64,000 nucleotides of DNA from Lachnospiraceae bacterium (GTDB lineage Bacteria; Bacillota; Clostridia; Lachnospirales; Lachnospiraceae), in the NCBI GenBank assembly GCA_017433725.1, contig JAFRGQ010000082.1, positions 50,695 to 114,694 on the forward strand. The letters run 5' to 3'. This document shows positions 26,156 to 35,365 of the stretch, piece after piece. The notes beneath the pieces are model-generated. The model made no database searches. It saw only the letters and a program-made list of their open reading frames with translations, and was not told the DNA's origin. The position numbers and the translations under genes were made by a program. The number at the start of each line of letters is the position of its first letter. The stretch's first letter is position 1.

Positions 26156-27001
26156 ATGAGAGTTCTTGTCACCGGGGCGAACGGATACATCGGAAGGCAT
26201 GTTATCCCGGAGCTTTTATCCAGAGGAGTGAAGGTGACGGCGGTGGATCTTTGTTGTGATGCGGTGGATGAACGTTGCGATACGATCGAGACGGATATAT
26301 TGTTCGACGGAGACGGTCTTTATGAGAAGGCCGGAAAGCCGGATGCATGTATTCATCTCGCATGGAGGAACAGCTTCCAGCATAACAATGAAAGCCATAC
26401 GACAGACATGGAGAAGCATTTTCGTTTTCTTTCCGGCCTTGTCGATGACGGATTGCCTCAGCTCATGGTCATGAGCACCATGCATGAAGTGGGCTACTAT
26501 GAAGGGGCTATTACCGAGGACACGCCGACCAATCCGATCACTGCCTATGGAATCGCAAAGAACACATTGAGAAAGATGATGACGGACTACTGTCAGGAGA
26601 AGAATTGCATCCTGCAGTGGATCCGTGGATTCTATATTGTCGGTGACGATGAACATAATAATTCGGTATTCACACGCATGGTGGAAGCCAGTAAGACCGG
26701 GAATGAGCCGTTCCCGTTCACGTCAGGCAGGAATAAGTTCGATTTTATCGGAATAGATGAGCTGGCATGCCAGATCGCGGCGACTATCATGCAGAAGGAA
26801 GTCTGCGGAATCATAAATTGCTGCAGCGGTATCGCTGTTCCGCTGGCGGATGAAGCGGAGAGATTCCTGAAAGAGCGCAAGATGGATATACAGCTCGACT
26901 ACGGAAAGTACCCGGAGAGGGAGGACGCCTCCCCGGCGGTCTGGGGCGATCCTGCGAAGATCAGAAAAATTATGGAAGCGGACAAGGTAAGAAAGGAATA
27001 A
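26156..27001 (+). CDS. NAD(P)-dependent sugar epimerase/dehydratase (extended SDR)
   Basis: A 281-residue protein starting MRVLVTGANGYIGRH, with AYGIAKN as the active-site Tyr/Lys pair. It lies between rmlA and rmlC but is not RmlD, which is encoded at 47390. I prefer the ATG at 26156 because the dinucleotide motif should sit at the N-terminus and AAGGGAG (26138-26144) is upstream, although its spacing (11 nt) is long. An in-frame ATG at 26102 would add 18 residues. It may reduce or epimerise a dTDP-keto sugar, giving a second deoxyhexose. Confidence 0.7.
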   Translation: MRVLVTGANGYIGRHVIPELLSRGVKVTAVDLCCDAVDERCDTIETDILFDGDGLYEKAGKPDACIHLAWRNSFQHNNESHTTDMEKHFRFLSGLVDDGLPQLMVMSTMHEVGYYEGAITEDTPTNPITAYGIAKNTLRKMMTDYCQEKNCILQWIRGFYIVGDDEHNNSVFTRMVEASKTGNEPFPFTSGRNKFDFIGIDELACQIAATIMQKEVCGIINCCSGIAVPLADEAERFLKERKMDIQLDYGKYPEREDASPAVWGDPAKIRKIMEADKVRKE

Positions 27002-27003
27002 AA

Positions 27004-27567
27004 ATGGGCAAAATTACGGTTGAAACATGTGACATAGAGGGACTTAAGATAATTACTCCTACCGTTTACGGCGACAAGCGCGGTTATTTTATGGAGACTT
27101 ATAATTACAATGATTTTGCGGCTGCGGGAATTGACCATCAGTTCGTTCAGGACAACCAGTCCAGCTCTACCAAAGGAGTTCTTCGCGGTCTGCATTTTCA
27201 GATCAATTATCCGCAGGATAAGCTCGTTCGCGTAGTCAAAGGCGAGGTCTTTGATGTCGCAGTTGACCTCAGAGAAGGCTCAAAGACATATGGGAAGTGG
27301 TTCGGCGTTCTCCTCTCCGCTGAGAATAAGAAGCAGTTCTTCATTCCCAAGAATTTTGCTCATGGCTTCGTCGTTCTGAGCGATGAAGCGGAATTCTGCT
27401 ATAAGTGCACGGATTTCTATCATCCGAATGATGAAGGCGGACTTGCATGGAATGATCCGGATATCGGTGTTGAGTGGCCGATTCCCGAGGGCATGGAGCT
27501 GAATCTTTCCGAGAAGGATCAGAAATGGGGAAGCTTCATGGAGTATACCGAAAAGTATCACAAGTAA
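27004..27567 (+). CDS. rmlC: dTDP-4-dehydrorhamnose 3,5-epimerase
   Basis: A 187-residue cupin-type epimerase of normal length. QDNQSSSTKGVLRGLHFQ carries the catalytic-site His segment and FIPKNFAHGFVVLSD the second conserved region. It converts dTDP-4-keto-6-deoxyglucose to dTDP-4-keto-rhamnose for RmlD. The ATG lies 2 bp after the preceding stop, with GAAAGGA upstream. Confidence 0.96.
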   Translation: MGKITVETCDIEGLKIITPTVYGDKRGYFMETYNYNDFAAAGIDHQFVQDNQSSSTKGVLRGLHFQINYPQDKLVRVVKGEVFDVAVDLREGSKTYGKWFGVLLSAENKKQFFIPKNFAHGFVVLSDEAEFCYKCTDFYHPNDEGGLAWNDPDIGVEWPIPEGMELNLSEKDQKWGSFMEYTEKYHK

Positions 27568-27588
27568 TAGTAAGAACATAGAATGATA

Positions 27589-27676
27589 AGGGCTGTTGCA
27601 TACACGTGTAATATAACTGTATCGGTCGTTGTTTCGGAGATATGGTCATATGCGTTCTGTGTGGCAGCCCTGTGTT
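27589..27676 (+). terminator. Long-loop hairpin with T-run between rmlC and rgpF
   Basis: AGGGCTG (27589-27595) pairs with CAGCCCT (27665-27671), followed by GTGTTTTT. The 69-nt loop contains the palindrome TACACGTGTA. It may be a partial terminator or attenuator that lowers read-through from the rml genes into the assembly genes. Support is modest because of the large loop. Confidence 0.35.
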
Positions 27677-27711
27677 TTTGAGAAGGGAACAGGCAGCAGG
27701 GAGCAGTACTT

Positions 27712-29535
27712 ATGGCAGAGCAAGTGGTCGGAAAGAACCGTCAGGCGGTATATTGCTTTTATGATAAAGATGGGATCGTAGACGGATATGTTCCTTTCTT
27801 TCTGAAAGGGCTCAGGGAAGTGGCGGACGGCATATGTGTCGTTGTGAACGGAGAGGTAAGCGACAGCGGCCTCGAAATCCTCCGCACATGTTCCGATGAA
27901 GTCATTTTGCGTCCGAATGACGGCTATGATGTCACGGCCTATAAGGCCGGTCTGGAGCATATTCTATCCGAAGGGGAGGACGTAACTTCCGTGATTCTGT
28001 GCAACAATACGCTGTTCGGACCGTTTCGGCCTTTTTCGGAGATGTTCAAGTCGATGGAGAACCGCGATCTTGATTTCTGGGGAATCACCGCATTTGAGGG
28101 AGATCCGGGGGACCCGTTCGGCACGATCCGATACGGATATATCCCGGAGCACGTGCAGTCTTTCTTCATGGTATTTGAGAAGAGATTTCTGAAGACGGAT
28201 GATTTCAGAAACTGGTGGGAGCGATTGCCTGCGATACATCGTTACGAGGAGGCAATCGGATACTTTGAGGCAGTCTTTACGAAAGATATGAGCGACCTCG
28301 GGTACCGATGGGACGTTTATATGAATTGTCCTGAACTCCGCGGATACACAAAGGATCCGCTGCGTGATTTTCCGCGTTATCTGATCGAACGCAAGGGCTG
28401 CCCGGTCATGAAGAAGCGCTCTTTCTTTCATGAGTATGGAGAAGCCTTCGAGCGGAGCGGCGGCGAGGCCACAAGAGACGCCTTTGAGTATCTTGAGCGT
28501 AAGACGGACTATGATACGGATCTCATCTGGGAGACGATTCTCAGGACAGAGAATATGGCTGCCGTCAAAAAGCGCATGCATCTCAATTTCACGCTCCCTA
28601 CAGAATGTTTAAGGAAAAGCAGTCCTGTTCAGATGAGCATTGCCGTGATTGCGCACATCTATTATCCGGAACTTGCCGGAAATCTGGCGTCATACGCGGC
28701 ACATCTTCCCGAAGGGACTCCTATATATATTTCCGCTCCGGCAGGAGATACGCCGGAAATTGTCAGGAGAGCATTTGCCCCTTTAGAGTCTTCACATAAG
28801 GTCGAAATCAGGGCAACGGAAAATCTGGGCCGTGATCTTATGCCGTTTCTTATGCTCTGGAGGGACGTCATCTTCAAATATGATGTTATACTCAAAGTTC
28901 ATGATAAGAAGGTACCGCAGCTGCCGATGCTGTCCACAGGACGATCATGGGAGAAGATGTGTTTTGAATGTCTGATGCCAACTGAAATGTTTGTGCGAAA
29001 CGTTCTGGACCTCTTTGCAAAGAACAAAAGGCTGGGACTCCTTACGCCTCCGCCTCCTGTTCACGCGGACTACTATCCGACGATCGGACATGGGGAATGG
29101 GGAGAGAATTTTGAGGGAGTCAGAAAGATTGCCGCGGAATTGAAGATCCGTGTTCCCGTGGAGAGAGTGTGGGAGCCGGTGGCGCCGTTCGGCTCGGAGT
29201 GCTATATTCGCACCGATGCTCTCAGAACGATGTTCTCAAGGGACTGGTCACTCGCCGATTTTCCGAAGGAACCTATAGAGGCGGATTCTACTTTGCTCCA
29301 TGCAATCGAGCGAGTGATTACGTTTGCCGTGCAGAATGACGGTTACTATTCCGGATGGCTCATGTCCGATCGGTGGGCGCCGGTCATCCTTGACAATCTG
29401 ACATATCTGACGCATACATTGAAAAGCCGGGAGAGCGCACTGTGCGGCGGCTACATGCCCTACAGGTTCTTTATGGACCGGCTCAGTCACATTCCCGGGG
29501 AAGATGTAGACAGACCGGAGGAAGGTCTGCAATAA
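27712..29535 (+). CDS. rgpF: Rhamnan synthesis protein F (RgpF family)
   Basis: A 607-residue protein of the RgpF family, which acts in assembling rhamnose-rich cell-wall polysaccharides of Gram-positive bacteria. The N-terminal half has CFYDKDGIVDGYV, VVVNGEVSDS and DFWGIT motifs; the C-terminal half begins IAVIAHIYYPEL, with ENLGRDLMPFLMLWRDV and a KVHDKK segment typical of the family. No signal peptide or membrane span. GGGAGCAG lies ahead of the ATG. A damaged paralogue follows 3 bp later. Confidence 0.88.
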   Translation: MAEQVVGKNRQAVYCFYDKDGIVDGYVPFFLKGLREVADGICVVVNGEVSDSGLEILRTCSDEVILRPNDGYDVTAYKAGLEHILSEGEDVTSVILCNNTLFGPFRPFSEMFKSMENRDLDFWGITAFEGDPGDPFGTIRYGYIPEHVQSFFMVFEKRFLKTDDFRNWWERLPAIHRYEEAIGYFEAVFTKDMSDLGYRWDVYMNCPELRGYTKDPLRDFPRYLIERKGCPVMKKRSFFHEYGEAFERSGGEATRDAFEYLERKTDYDTDLIWETILRTENMAAVKKRMHLNFTLPTECLRKSSPVQMSIAVIAHIYYPELAGNLASYAAHLPEGTPIYISAPAGDTPEIVRRAFAPLESSHKVEIRATENLGRDLMPFLMLWRDVIFKYDVILKVHDKKVPQLPMLSTGRSWEKMCFECLMPTEMFVRNVLDLFAKNKRLGLLTPPPPVHADYYPTIGHGEWGENFEGVRKIAAELKIRVPVERVWEPVAPFGSECYIRTDALRTMFSRDWSLADFPKEPIEADSTLLHAIERVITFAVQNDGYYSGWLMSDRWAPVILDNLTYLTHTLKSRESALCGGYMPYRFFMDRLSHIPGEDVDRPEEGLQ

Positions 29536-29538
29536 GAA

Positions 29539-31251
29539 ATGTTCATAGACAGAAATTCGCGAAACAGATGTATAATATTTCTTTATTACGATAAGGACGG
29601 ACTGGTCGATCGATATGTGACCGGTCTTCTTGACGCGCTCAAAAGCGTCTCCTCGTACGTGCTTGTTGTGGTGAACGGCTACGTGACAGGGGAAGGCGAG
29701 GCCGAATTGAGGAGCCACGCGGATTCTGTACTTGTGCGCGTCAACACCGGTTTTGATGTCGGGGGATACAGGGATGGTCTTTTCTGGATCGGTTTCGAGA
29801 GGCTTTCGGCGTATGACGAACTGGTCCTGATGAACTATACATTTTTTGCGCCGCTGTTCCCTCTATCGGAAATGTTCGGCGAGATGAACGTCCGCGACCT
29901 TGATTTCTGGGGTATTACGAAGCACCACGACGTTCCGACGGATACGACGGGCGGCCGGAACCGGTACGGCCATATTCCGGAGCATCTGAATTCACATTTT
30001 CTTGCCCTGAGAAGAGACTTTTTCCTCAGTTACAGCTACCGGGATTTTATCATAAACATGTCCGATCCCATTTCCTACGAAGCGTCCATCAACGAGTATG
30101 AGGCGATCTTTACAAGGCATTTTGCGGACCTCGGCTATAAATGGGATGTATACTCGAACACCGATGCATTCGAGGGCGTCGTGTACGCCCCCTTTATGTT
30201 CGAGGGGGGAGAGCTCATCAAGGAGCGCTGCCCGATCATAAAGCGACGTCTCTTCTTCGGCGACTATTTCAGCCTGCTGGCGAATTCCGCCGGGGAGAGC
30301 TACAGCGACGCCTGCAGGGCCGTGCGGGAGCTGACCGACTACGACATGTCCATGATCTGGGAGAATCTTCTGAGATTACAGGATCTGAATTCGGTACGGT
30401 ATGCGATCCACGAATCCTACGCGGTCGATTCGGAAGTCTCGAAGGGGAAGATTTCTGCAAATGAAGCCTGCGTTCTCGTCATCGGCACCTAAGAGCAGGG
30501 TGATTTTCTTGCGGGAAGATATCTGAGGAAGATTCCGGCAGAGTGCGATATTTACTATTCGGATGGGATACCGCAGACCTTTGAAGAATTCGGAAGTCTG
30601 TTCGCTTCACCGGATCTTAAGAAATACAGGTATGTATGCGTTCTGAAACTTCCGGAAAATGCCTTCGAAGATATGGGATCGACCTTCTACGGAAGCGCTG
30701 AAAGCCTCATCGGCTCAGCCTTCCAGATAGAGAACACTGTGCAGATATTCAGAGATAACCCCGAACTAGGGCTGCTCGTGCCGCCTGTGCCCACTTTCGG
30801 AAGGCATTTTCATGAGGCGGAGGACGGCTGGCACGGGAGATATGAGGAAGTTCGAACGGTCGCGGATGCTCTCGGCTTTACTTTCCCGGTCCTTAAGGGA
30901 GATATGCCGCCTGTATGGCCGGCAGGCGGAAGCTACTGGGCGAAAGTATCCGTGCTGCGGGAAATATACGAGTCTCATGAAGTGTCGGATGTACTGCGGC
31001 GCGAAATCCGTCTGCCGGACGAAAGCCATGTGAGGGCTGATTCTGAACTCGTCATGCTGATCCTTCCGTACCTCTTTCAGAGCAGGAAGCAGATGACGGG
31101 TACGGTCACAGGTTCACACTATGCTTCCGTTCAGCTGACGAACCTGGATTACGAACTGCGGGAAAACAATAAGGTCCTCTTTGAAAAGATCCGACCGGGT
31201 GCCTGGTGGGAGGTTCTGAAAAAGCTCGACCGAATCGGAGAAAAAGTATGA
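29539..31251 (+). pseudogene. Second RgpF-family gene, broken by one in-frame TAA
   Basis: The frame opens at 29539 (CIIFLYYDKDGLVDRYV, DFWGIT) and aligns with the first RgpF. It is stopped by TAA at 30490-30492 after 317 residues. The same frame then runs on without another stop to 31251 and keeps family-like sequence (LGLLVPPVPTFGRHFHEA, WPAGGSYWAKVS). The stop falls near the Tyr-Tyr of HIYYPEL in the intact paralogue, so one change of TAT or TAC to TAA would explain it. No clear ribosome site precedes the next in-frame ATG (30673). It is a recent nonsense mutation, an assembly error or, less likely, a read-through site. The kinase-like gene overlaps its end by ATGA. Confidence 0.8.
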
Positions 31252-32321
31252 AGAAACTTATTATGAAGTGTGCGGATGAGAGAAGACGGGCATTTGCAAT
31301 GATCACCTCCGTATGGGAAGACGAAGGTAAGCGGTTCGTCGAAAAGTGCGCCGTCCATAAAGAGGGCAGGAGCCATCTTGAGAATATGATGCGGTATCAG
31401 ACGCTCCTTGACGAGATCTATCCGGGCGTTCGTGTGTGCCCGGCAAAGCTGACGGAGAACGGTCTGGTTTTTGACTTTATCGAAGGGAGTTCTCTTGAGG
31501 ACCGCTACCGCCTGGCCGCTTCTGAGGGTGACCGGGATGCTCTGGTCCTATATATGAAAAGCCATGCAGAACTGCTCGATTCTGTACCCGGCGGAACTGT
31601 TCCGTTCGAGGAGACGGAGAGCTTTCGGGAGTGGTTCGGGGACGGAAGTATTTATGCGGGCAAGCCGACGTACAGGGCAGCCAATTTTGATGCGACTGCG
31701 TCGAATATCATTCTGCAGGACGGAGAGCCGGTCTTTATTGATTATGAATGGGTGACGGAATTTCCGGTTCCCCGGGATCTTGTCGTCTACCATGCGATCC
31801 GCGACAGCTACTACCACATTCCTGAATTGGAGAGCCTGCTTCCTCTCGCGGAGGCGATAGCCCTTGTCGGCGTAGAGACGGAAAAGGAGGTTCTGCAGAG
31901 GAGCTATGAACATTTCTTTTTCAGCTATGTCTACGGCAGTGATTCGGATGCTGGTCTTTCGGTCCTGACGGACCGCAAAAAGATCGATTATCTTGCAAAT
32001 GAGCGCACCCTCCTCGCAGAGCGCATGTGGAAAGAAAATGAGAGAGCAGTCCTCGTGCAGCGGTCAGAGATCGACCGTCTCACGAAGGAACTGGAAGAAG
32101 CGCGGAAGAAATATGCGGACCTCGATCAGTCGTGGTTCTGGAGATGGGACGAGACGAGGGACGCTCTGCAGAAGTTCAGGGAAGAGAACGCCGCTCTCCG
32201 GGAATCTCTGAGGCTCATGGAACAGGATCGGGATACCTGGAAATCCAATTTCGAGACGGTGACGAATTCCCGCTCCTACAAGGATATGATGAAATTAAAG
32301 GGGATTCTCGGGCGCAAGTAG
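31248..32321 (+). CDS. Kinase-fold protein with C-terminal coiled coil
   Basis: A 357-residue protein. NFDATASN (catalytic-loop-like Asp148 with Asn153, the D-x4-N spacing of kinases) and FIDYEW (Asp165, DFG-like metal ligand) mark a protein-kinase/aminoglycoside-phosphotransferase fold. Residues ~235-345 are rich in Glu, Lys, Arg and Leu, with heptad-like segments such as IDRLTKELEEARKKYADL, predicting a coiled coil. The same two kinase motifs recur at the N-terminus of the 36345 protein. WbdD of E. coli O9a joins a methyltransferase, a kinase and a coiled coil to cap glycan chains; a similar capping role is inferred here. The start at 31248 overlaps the previous stop and has CGGAG upstream. 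Confidence 0.65.
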   Translation: MKKLIMKCADERRRAFAMITSVWEDEGKRFVEKCAVHKEGRSHLENMMRYQTLLDEIYPGVRVCPAKLTENGLVFDFIEGSSLEDRYRLAASEGDRDALVLYMKSHAELLDSVPGGTVPFEETESFREWFGDGSIYAGKPTYRAANFDATASNIILQDGEPVFIDYEWVTEFPVPRDLVVYHAIRDSYYHIPELESLLPLAEAIALVGVETEKEVLQRSYEHFFFSYVYGSDSDAGLSVLTDRKKIDYLANERTLLAERMWKENERAVLVQRSEIDRLTKELEEARKKYADLDQSWFWRWDETRDALQKFREENAALRESLRLMEQDRDTWKSNFETVTNSRSYKDMMKLKGILGRK

Positions 32322-32338
32322 GCATAAAAGCGCTCAGC

Positions 32339-32367
32339 TTGCACAGGTATTCTTTCGATGCTATAAT
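32339..32367 (+). promoter_or_regulatory. Sigma-A promoter for the ABC exporter genes
   Basis: TTGCAC (32339-32344), a 17-bp spacer, then TATAAT (32362-32367) with TG before the -10. GATGCTATAATA is shared with the rml promoter at 24019-24047. The leader to the wzm ATG is about 67 nt. Confidence 0.75.
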
Positions 32368-32440
32368 ACTTAGGATTATGGCAACTACTCAGCACCCGAT
32401 TCGCAGGTGCTTTAGATTACAGACACAAGGAGCATACAAC

Positions 32441-33832
32441 ATGTCAAAGAAACTGAAGTTGATTGCTGCTCTCGGCATCCTTCTTGTCATTTTTCTCAAT
32501 ATCGGTATCCTGAACTGGCACAGCCGGGGAGGGACGGCATTCACGGGGAAGATGACAATACGATCGGACATTTCAGACAATGTCCAGATCTTCTATTCGG
32601 GTCCTGAGAACGCTTACGGAGAAAGTACGAGCACGATTGCAGGATATCCCGCCGAGGGACAGGGGATCGGCGATGACTGCGAGCTGGAATTTACAGCCGG
32701 GTCTCAGACCGAGTACCTGCGTATTGATTTCGGTGCGGCAGCAGGTACCTGGGATATCGGCAGCCTGACTGTGGCCTACGGCGATACGGTCGACGAAATC
32801 GACCTCGAAGCGGCAACGGGGAGTGCGGTGCAGAATGACATCGAATCGATGACCTGTAAGAACGGCGTTCTGCATGTGGAGACGAAAGCGGGGGATCCGC
32901 ATATCGTGATTCCTGTAGAACTCGCACAGACGAAAGCCGCAGCCCAGGCAAGCACGCAGAGAGCCGACTGGATCATCCGTATTCTGGCGCTTCTTCTGCT
33001 TGACGGTGCGTTCATCGCGGCATTTGTATTCAGAAATAAGTTCCTGACTCTCCCGATAGAGATCTTTGAGAACAGGCAGCTCATTTTCAAGCTCGCCAGT
33101 AATGACTTCAAGACAAAATATGCCGGATCGTATCTGGGCATCTTCTGGGCTTTCGTTCAGCCGGTCGTCACGGTCCTGGTATACTGGTTCGTCTTCTCGG
33201 TCGGCTTCAGGAGCGGGCGCGTGGCGGAGGTCCCCTTCGTCGTCTATCTGGTATCCGGTATCGTTCCCTGGTTCTATATCCAGGATCTTATGAATTCCGG
33301 CACCAACGCCCTGATTGAGTACAGCTATCTGGTCAAGAAGGTCGTGTTCAAGATCAGCGTGCTGCCGATGGTAAAGGCCATTTCAGCCCTGTTCGTGCAC
33401 TCTTTCTTTGTAGTGCTGACGATCCTGATCGCGGCGCTTTACCGCATCTGGCCGAGCCTCTACACACTGCAGGTCCTCTATTATTTTATCTGCATGTTCG
33501 TATTCGGTCTCGGCATAACTTACGGCACATGTGCAATCGTGATTTTCTTCCGCGACCTGTCACAGATCATCAATATCATCCTGCAGATCGGCGTTTGGAC
33601 TATCCCGATCATGTGGAATCTGGATATGGTCCCGGCGAAATATCAGTTCATTTTCAAAATCAATCCGATGTTCTATGTCATCAACGGGTACAGACAGTCA
33701 ATATACGGTCATGTCTGGTTCTGGCAGGATCTAAAACTCACGATCTATTTCTGGGCTGTGACGGCAGTTCTGTTCGTGATCGGTTCCGTAATATTCAAGA
33801 GACTGAAGATACATTTTGCGGATGTGCTGTAA
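32441..33832 (+). CDS. wzm: ABC-2 polysaccharide exporter permease (Wzm/TagG-like) with extra N-terminal domain
   Basis: A 463-residue protein; plain Wzm/TagG permeases are ~260-275. Residues ~195-463 form the permease: a segment FKTKYAGSYLGIFWAFVQP typical of the family, and six membrane helices. Ahead of it are a signal-anchor helix (LIAALGILLVIFLNIGIL, ~8-25), a beta-rich external domain (~30-165; TGKMTIRSDISDNVQIFYSG) and another helix (~178-195). The start at 32441 has AAGGAG (32427-32432) at good spacing; the frame is open further upstream but runs into the previous gene with no fitting ribosome site. Works with Wzt at 33997. Confidence 0.85.
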   Translation: MSKKLKLIAALGILLVIFLNIGILNWHSRGGTAFTGKMTIRSDISDNVQIFYSGPENAYGESTSTIAGYPAEGQGIGDDCELEFTAGSQTEYLRIDFGAAAGTWDIGSLTVAYGDTVDEIDLEAATGSAVQNDIESMTCKNGVLHVETKAGDPHIVIPVELAQTKAAAQASTQRADWIIRILALLLLDGAFIAAFVFRNKFLTLPIEIFENRQLIFKLASNDFKTKYAGSYLGIFWAFVQPVVTVLVYWFVFSVGFRSGRVAEVPFVVYLVSGIVPWFYIQDLMNSGTNALIEYSYLVKKVVFKISVLPMVKAISALFVHSFFVVLTILIAALYRIWPSLYTLQVLYYFICMFVFGLGITYGTCAIVIFFRDLSQIINIILQIGVWTIPIMWNLDMVPAKYQFIFKINPMFYVINGYRQSIYGHVWFWQDLKLTIYFWAVTAVLFVIGSVIFKRLKIHFADVL

Positions 33833-33880
33833 TGAGAAAGATCGTATCCGGGCCGGTGCCCGTGAGCACATAAGGCGACT

Positions 33881-33962
33881 CGAATCTTTTAATCTCTGAC
33901 GCAGGATTCTCGTGACGCGAGTCTATGATGAATGCGCAAAATGAAACTTGTCTCTGACATGG
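33881..33962 (+). repeat. Dispersed repeat B, copy 2
   Basis: Intergenic between wzm and wzt. It matches 15848-15935, with the strongest block at ATGAATGCGCAAAATGAAAC (33928-33947) and ends on TGACATGG. It also has a GACTCG...CGAGTC dyad (33877-33882 and 33918-33923). Both copies start shortly after a stop codon. Function unknown. Confidence 0.55.
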
Positions 33963-33996
33963 AATACAAGATTGAAAAGAAGGAGCACTTATATAG

Positions 33997-35355
33997 ATGA
34001 GTGAAACAGAAAAAGTCCTGGACGGGAACGTGAAAGAGCAGGAGAGCAGCGGCAGGAAGGTGGCTGCTCTTCAGGTCACGCATCTCTCCAAGATGTACAG
34101 ACTATATGACAAGCCCTCAGACAGACTGAAAGAGGCACTGGGACTGTCCAGAAAGAAGAGATACCGCGAGCTCTACGCCCTCAATGATGTGAGCTTTGTG
34201 GTCAATAAGGGCGAGACGGTCGGTATCATCGGAACGAACGGTTCCGGCAAATCGACTATTCTGAAGATCATAACGGGCGTTCTCTCACCTACTGCCGGTG
34301 ACGTAAAAGTCAACGGCAGGATTTCTGCGCTTCTGGAGCTGGGTGCGGGATTCAACATGGAATATACAGGTATGGAAAATGTCTACCTGAACGGTACGAT
34401 GATGGGATTTTCGAGGGAAGAGATCGAGAAGAGAGTACCGGAAATTCTTGCATTTGCGGATATAGGAGACTTTATCAACCAGCCCTGTAAGACATATTCG
34501 AGCGGTATGTTCGTCAGACTGGCCTTCGCGGTTGCCATCAACATTGACCCTGAGATATTGATCGTCGATGAGGCGCTCTCGGTAGGTGACGTATTCTTTC
34601 AGGCTAAGTGTTATCATAAGTTCGAGGAGTTCAAAAAGCAGGGCAAGACGATTCTCTTCGTAAGCCATGACCTTGGCAGCATCTCCAAGTACTGCGACAG
34701 AGTCATCCTGCTCAATAAGGGCGTCAAGATGGACGAGGGAAATCCCAAGCAGATCGTTGACCTCTACAAGAAGCTCCTTGTCCACATCGAGGATGGGGGA
34801 GAAGGCACTGAGGGTGAAAATGAGCAGGAAGCGCTCTCGCCCGAGGAACAGGAAAAGCGTGCCATGGAGACAGGCGGTCTCACGGGCGGGCTCCCGAAGA
34901 ATCCGAATACGCTGGAATACGGTGAAGGCCACGCGTCAATCGTTTATGTCGCGACTATGGATGCGGCGGGAAATGTCACGAGTTCCATCGAAAAGGGAAC
35001 GGAATTCTCTATCCGCATGCGCGTGAAGTTCAATAAGGACGTGAGCGAACCGATTTTCGCATACACATTTAAGAACCTGCAGGGTACGGAGATTACCGGC
35101 ACCAACACGATGTTCGAGGGGATACCCGTCGGACCGAGAAAAGCAGGTGATGACATCGTGATCACATTCCGACAGAAGATGGACCTGCAGGGAGGAGAAT
35201 ATCTGCTGTCCTTCGGATGTACCGGATATATGGACGGAGATTTCAGGGTGTTCCACAGACTTTATGATATCCTGAATGTCACGTGTGTATCTCCGAAGAA
35301 CACAGTCGGTTTCTATGATATGAATTCCCAGATCACCACAAAGCTGCTTAATTAA
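33997..35355 (+). CDS. wzt: ABC exporter ATPase with C-terminal carbohydrate-binding domain (Wzt-like)
   Basis: A 452-residue protein. Residues ~25-255 are the nucleotide-binding domain: Walker A GTNGSGKST (79-87), signature YSSGMFVRLAFA and Walker B ILIVDEALSVGD. An acidic linker (~268-290) leads to a beta-rich domain (~300-452; GHASIVYVATMDAAGN) like the carbohydrate-binding domain of Wzt in O8/O9a-type systems. There this domain reads the modified chain end before export. It powers the Wzm permease 164 bp upstream; a methyltransferase gene follows 10 bp later. AAGGAG lies ~13 nt before the ATG. Confidence 0.9.
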   Translation: MSETEKVLDGNVKEQESSGRKVAALQVTHLSKMYRLYDKPSDRLKEALGLSRKKRYRELYALNDVSFVVNKGETVGIIGTNGSGKSTILKIITGVLSPTAGDVKVNGRISALLELGAGFNMEYTGMENVYLNGTMMGFSREEIEKRVPEILAFADIGDFINQPCKTYSSGMFVRLAFAVAINIDPEILIVDEALSVGDVFFQAKCYHKFEEFKKQGKTILFVSHDLGSISKYCDRVILLNKGVKMDEGNPKQIVDLYKKLLVHIEDGGEGTEGENEQEALSPEEQEKRAMETGGLTGGLPKNPNTLEYGEGHASIVYVATMDAAGNVTSSIEKGTEFSIRMRVKFNKDVSEPIFAYTFKNLQGTEITGTNTMFEGIPVGPRKAGDDIVITFRQKMDLQGGEYLLSFGCTGYMDGDFRVFHRLYDILNVTCVSPKNTVGFYDMNSQITTKLLN

Positions 35356-35365
35356 CGGAGAGAGT

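Noticed and set aside
30673-31251. Independent 192-residue gene
   Set aside because: It is the in-frame continuation of the interrupted RgpF paralogue and has no convincing ribosome site of its own.
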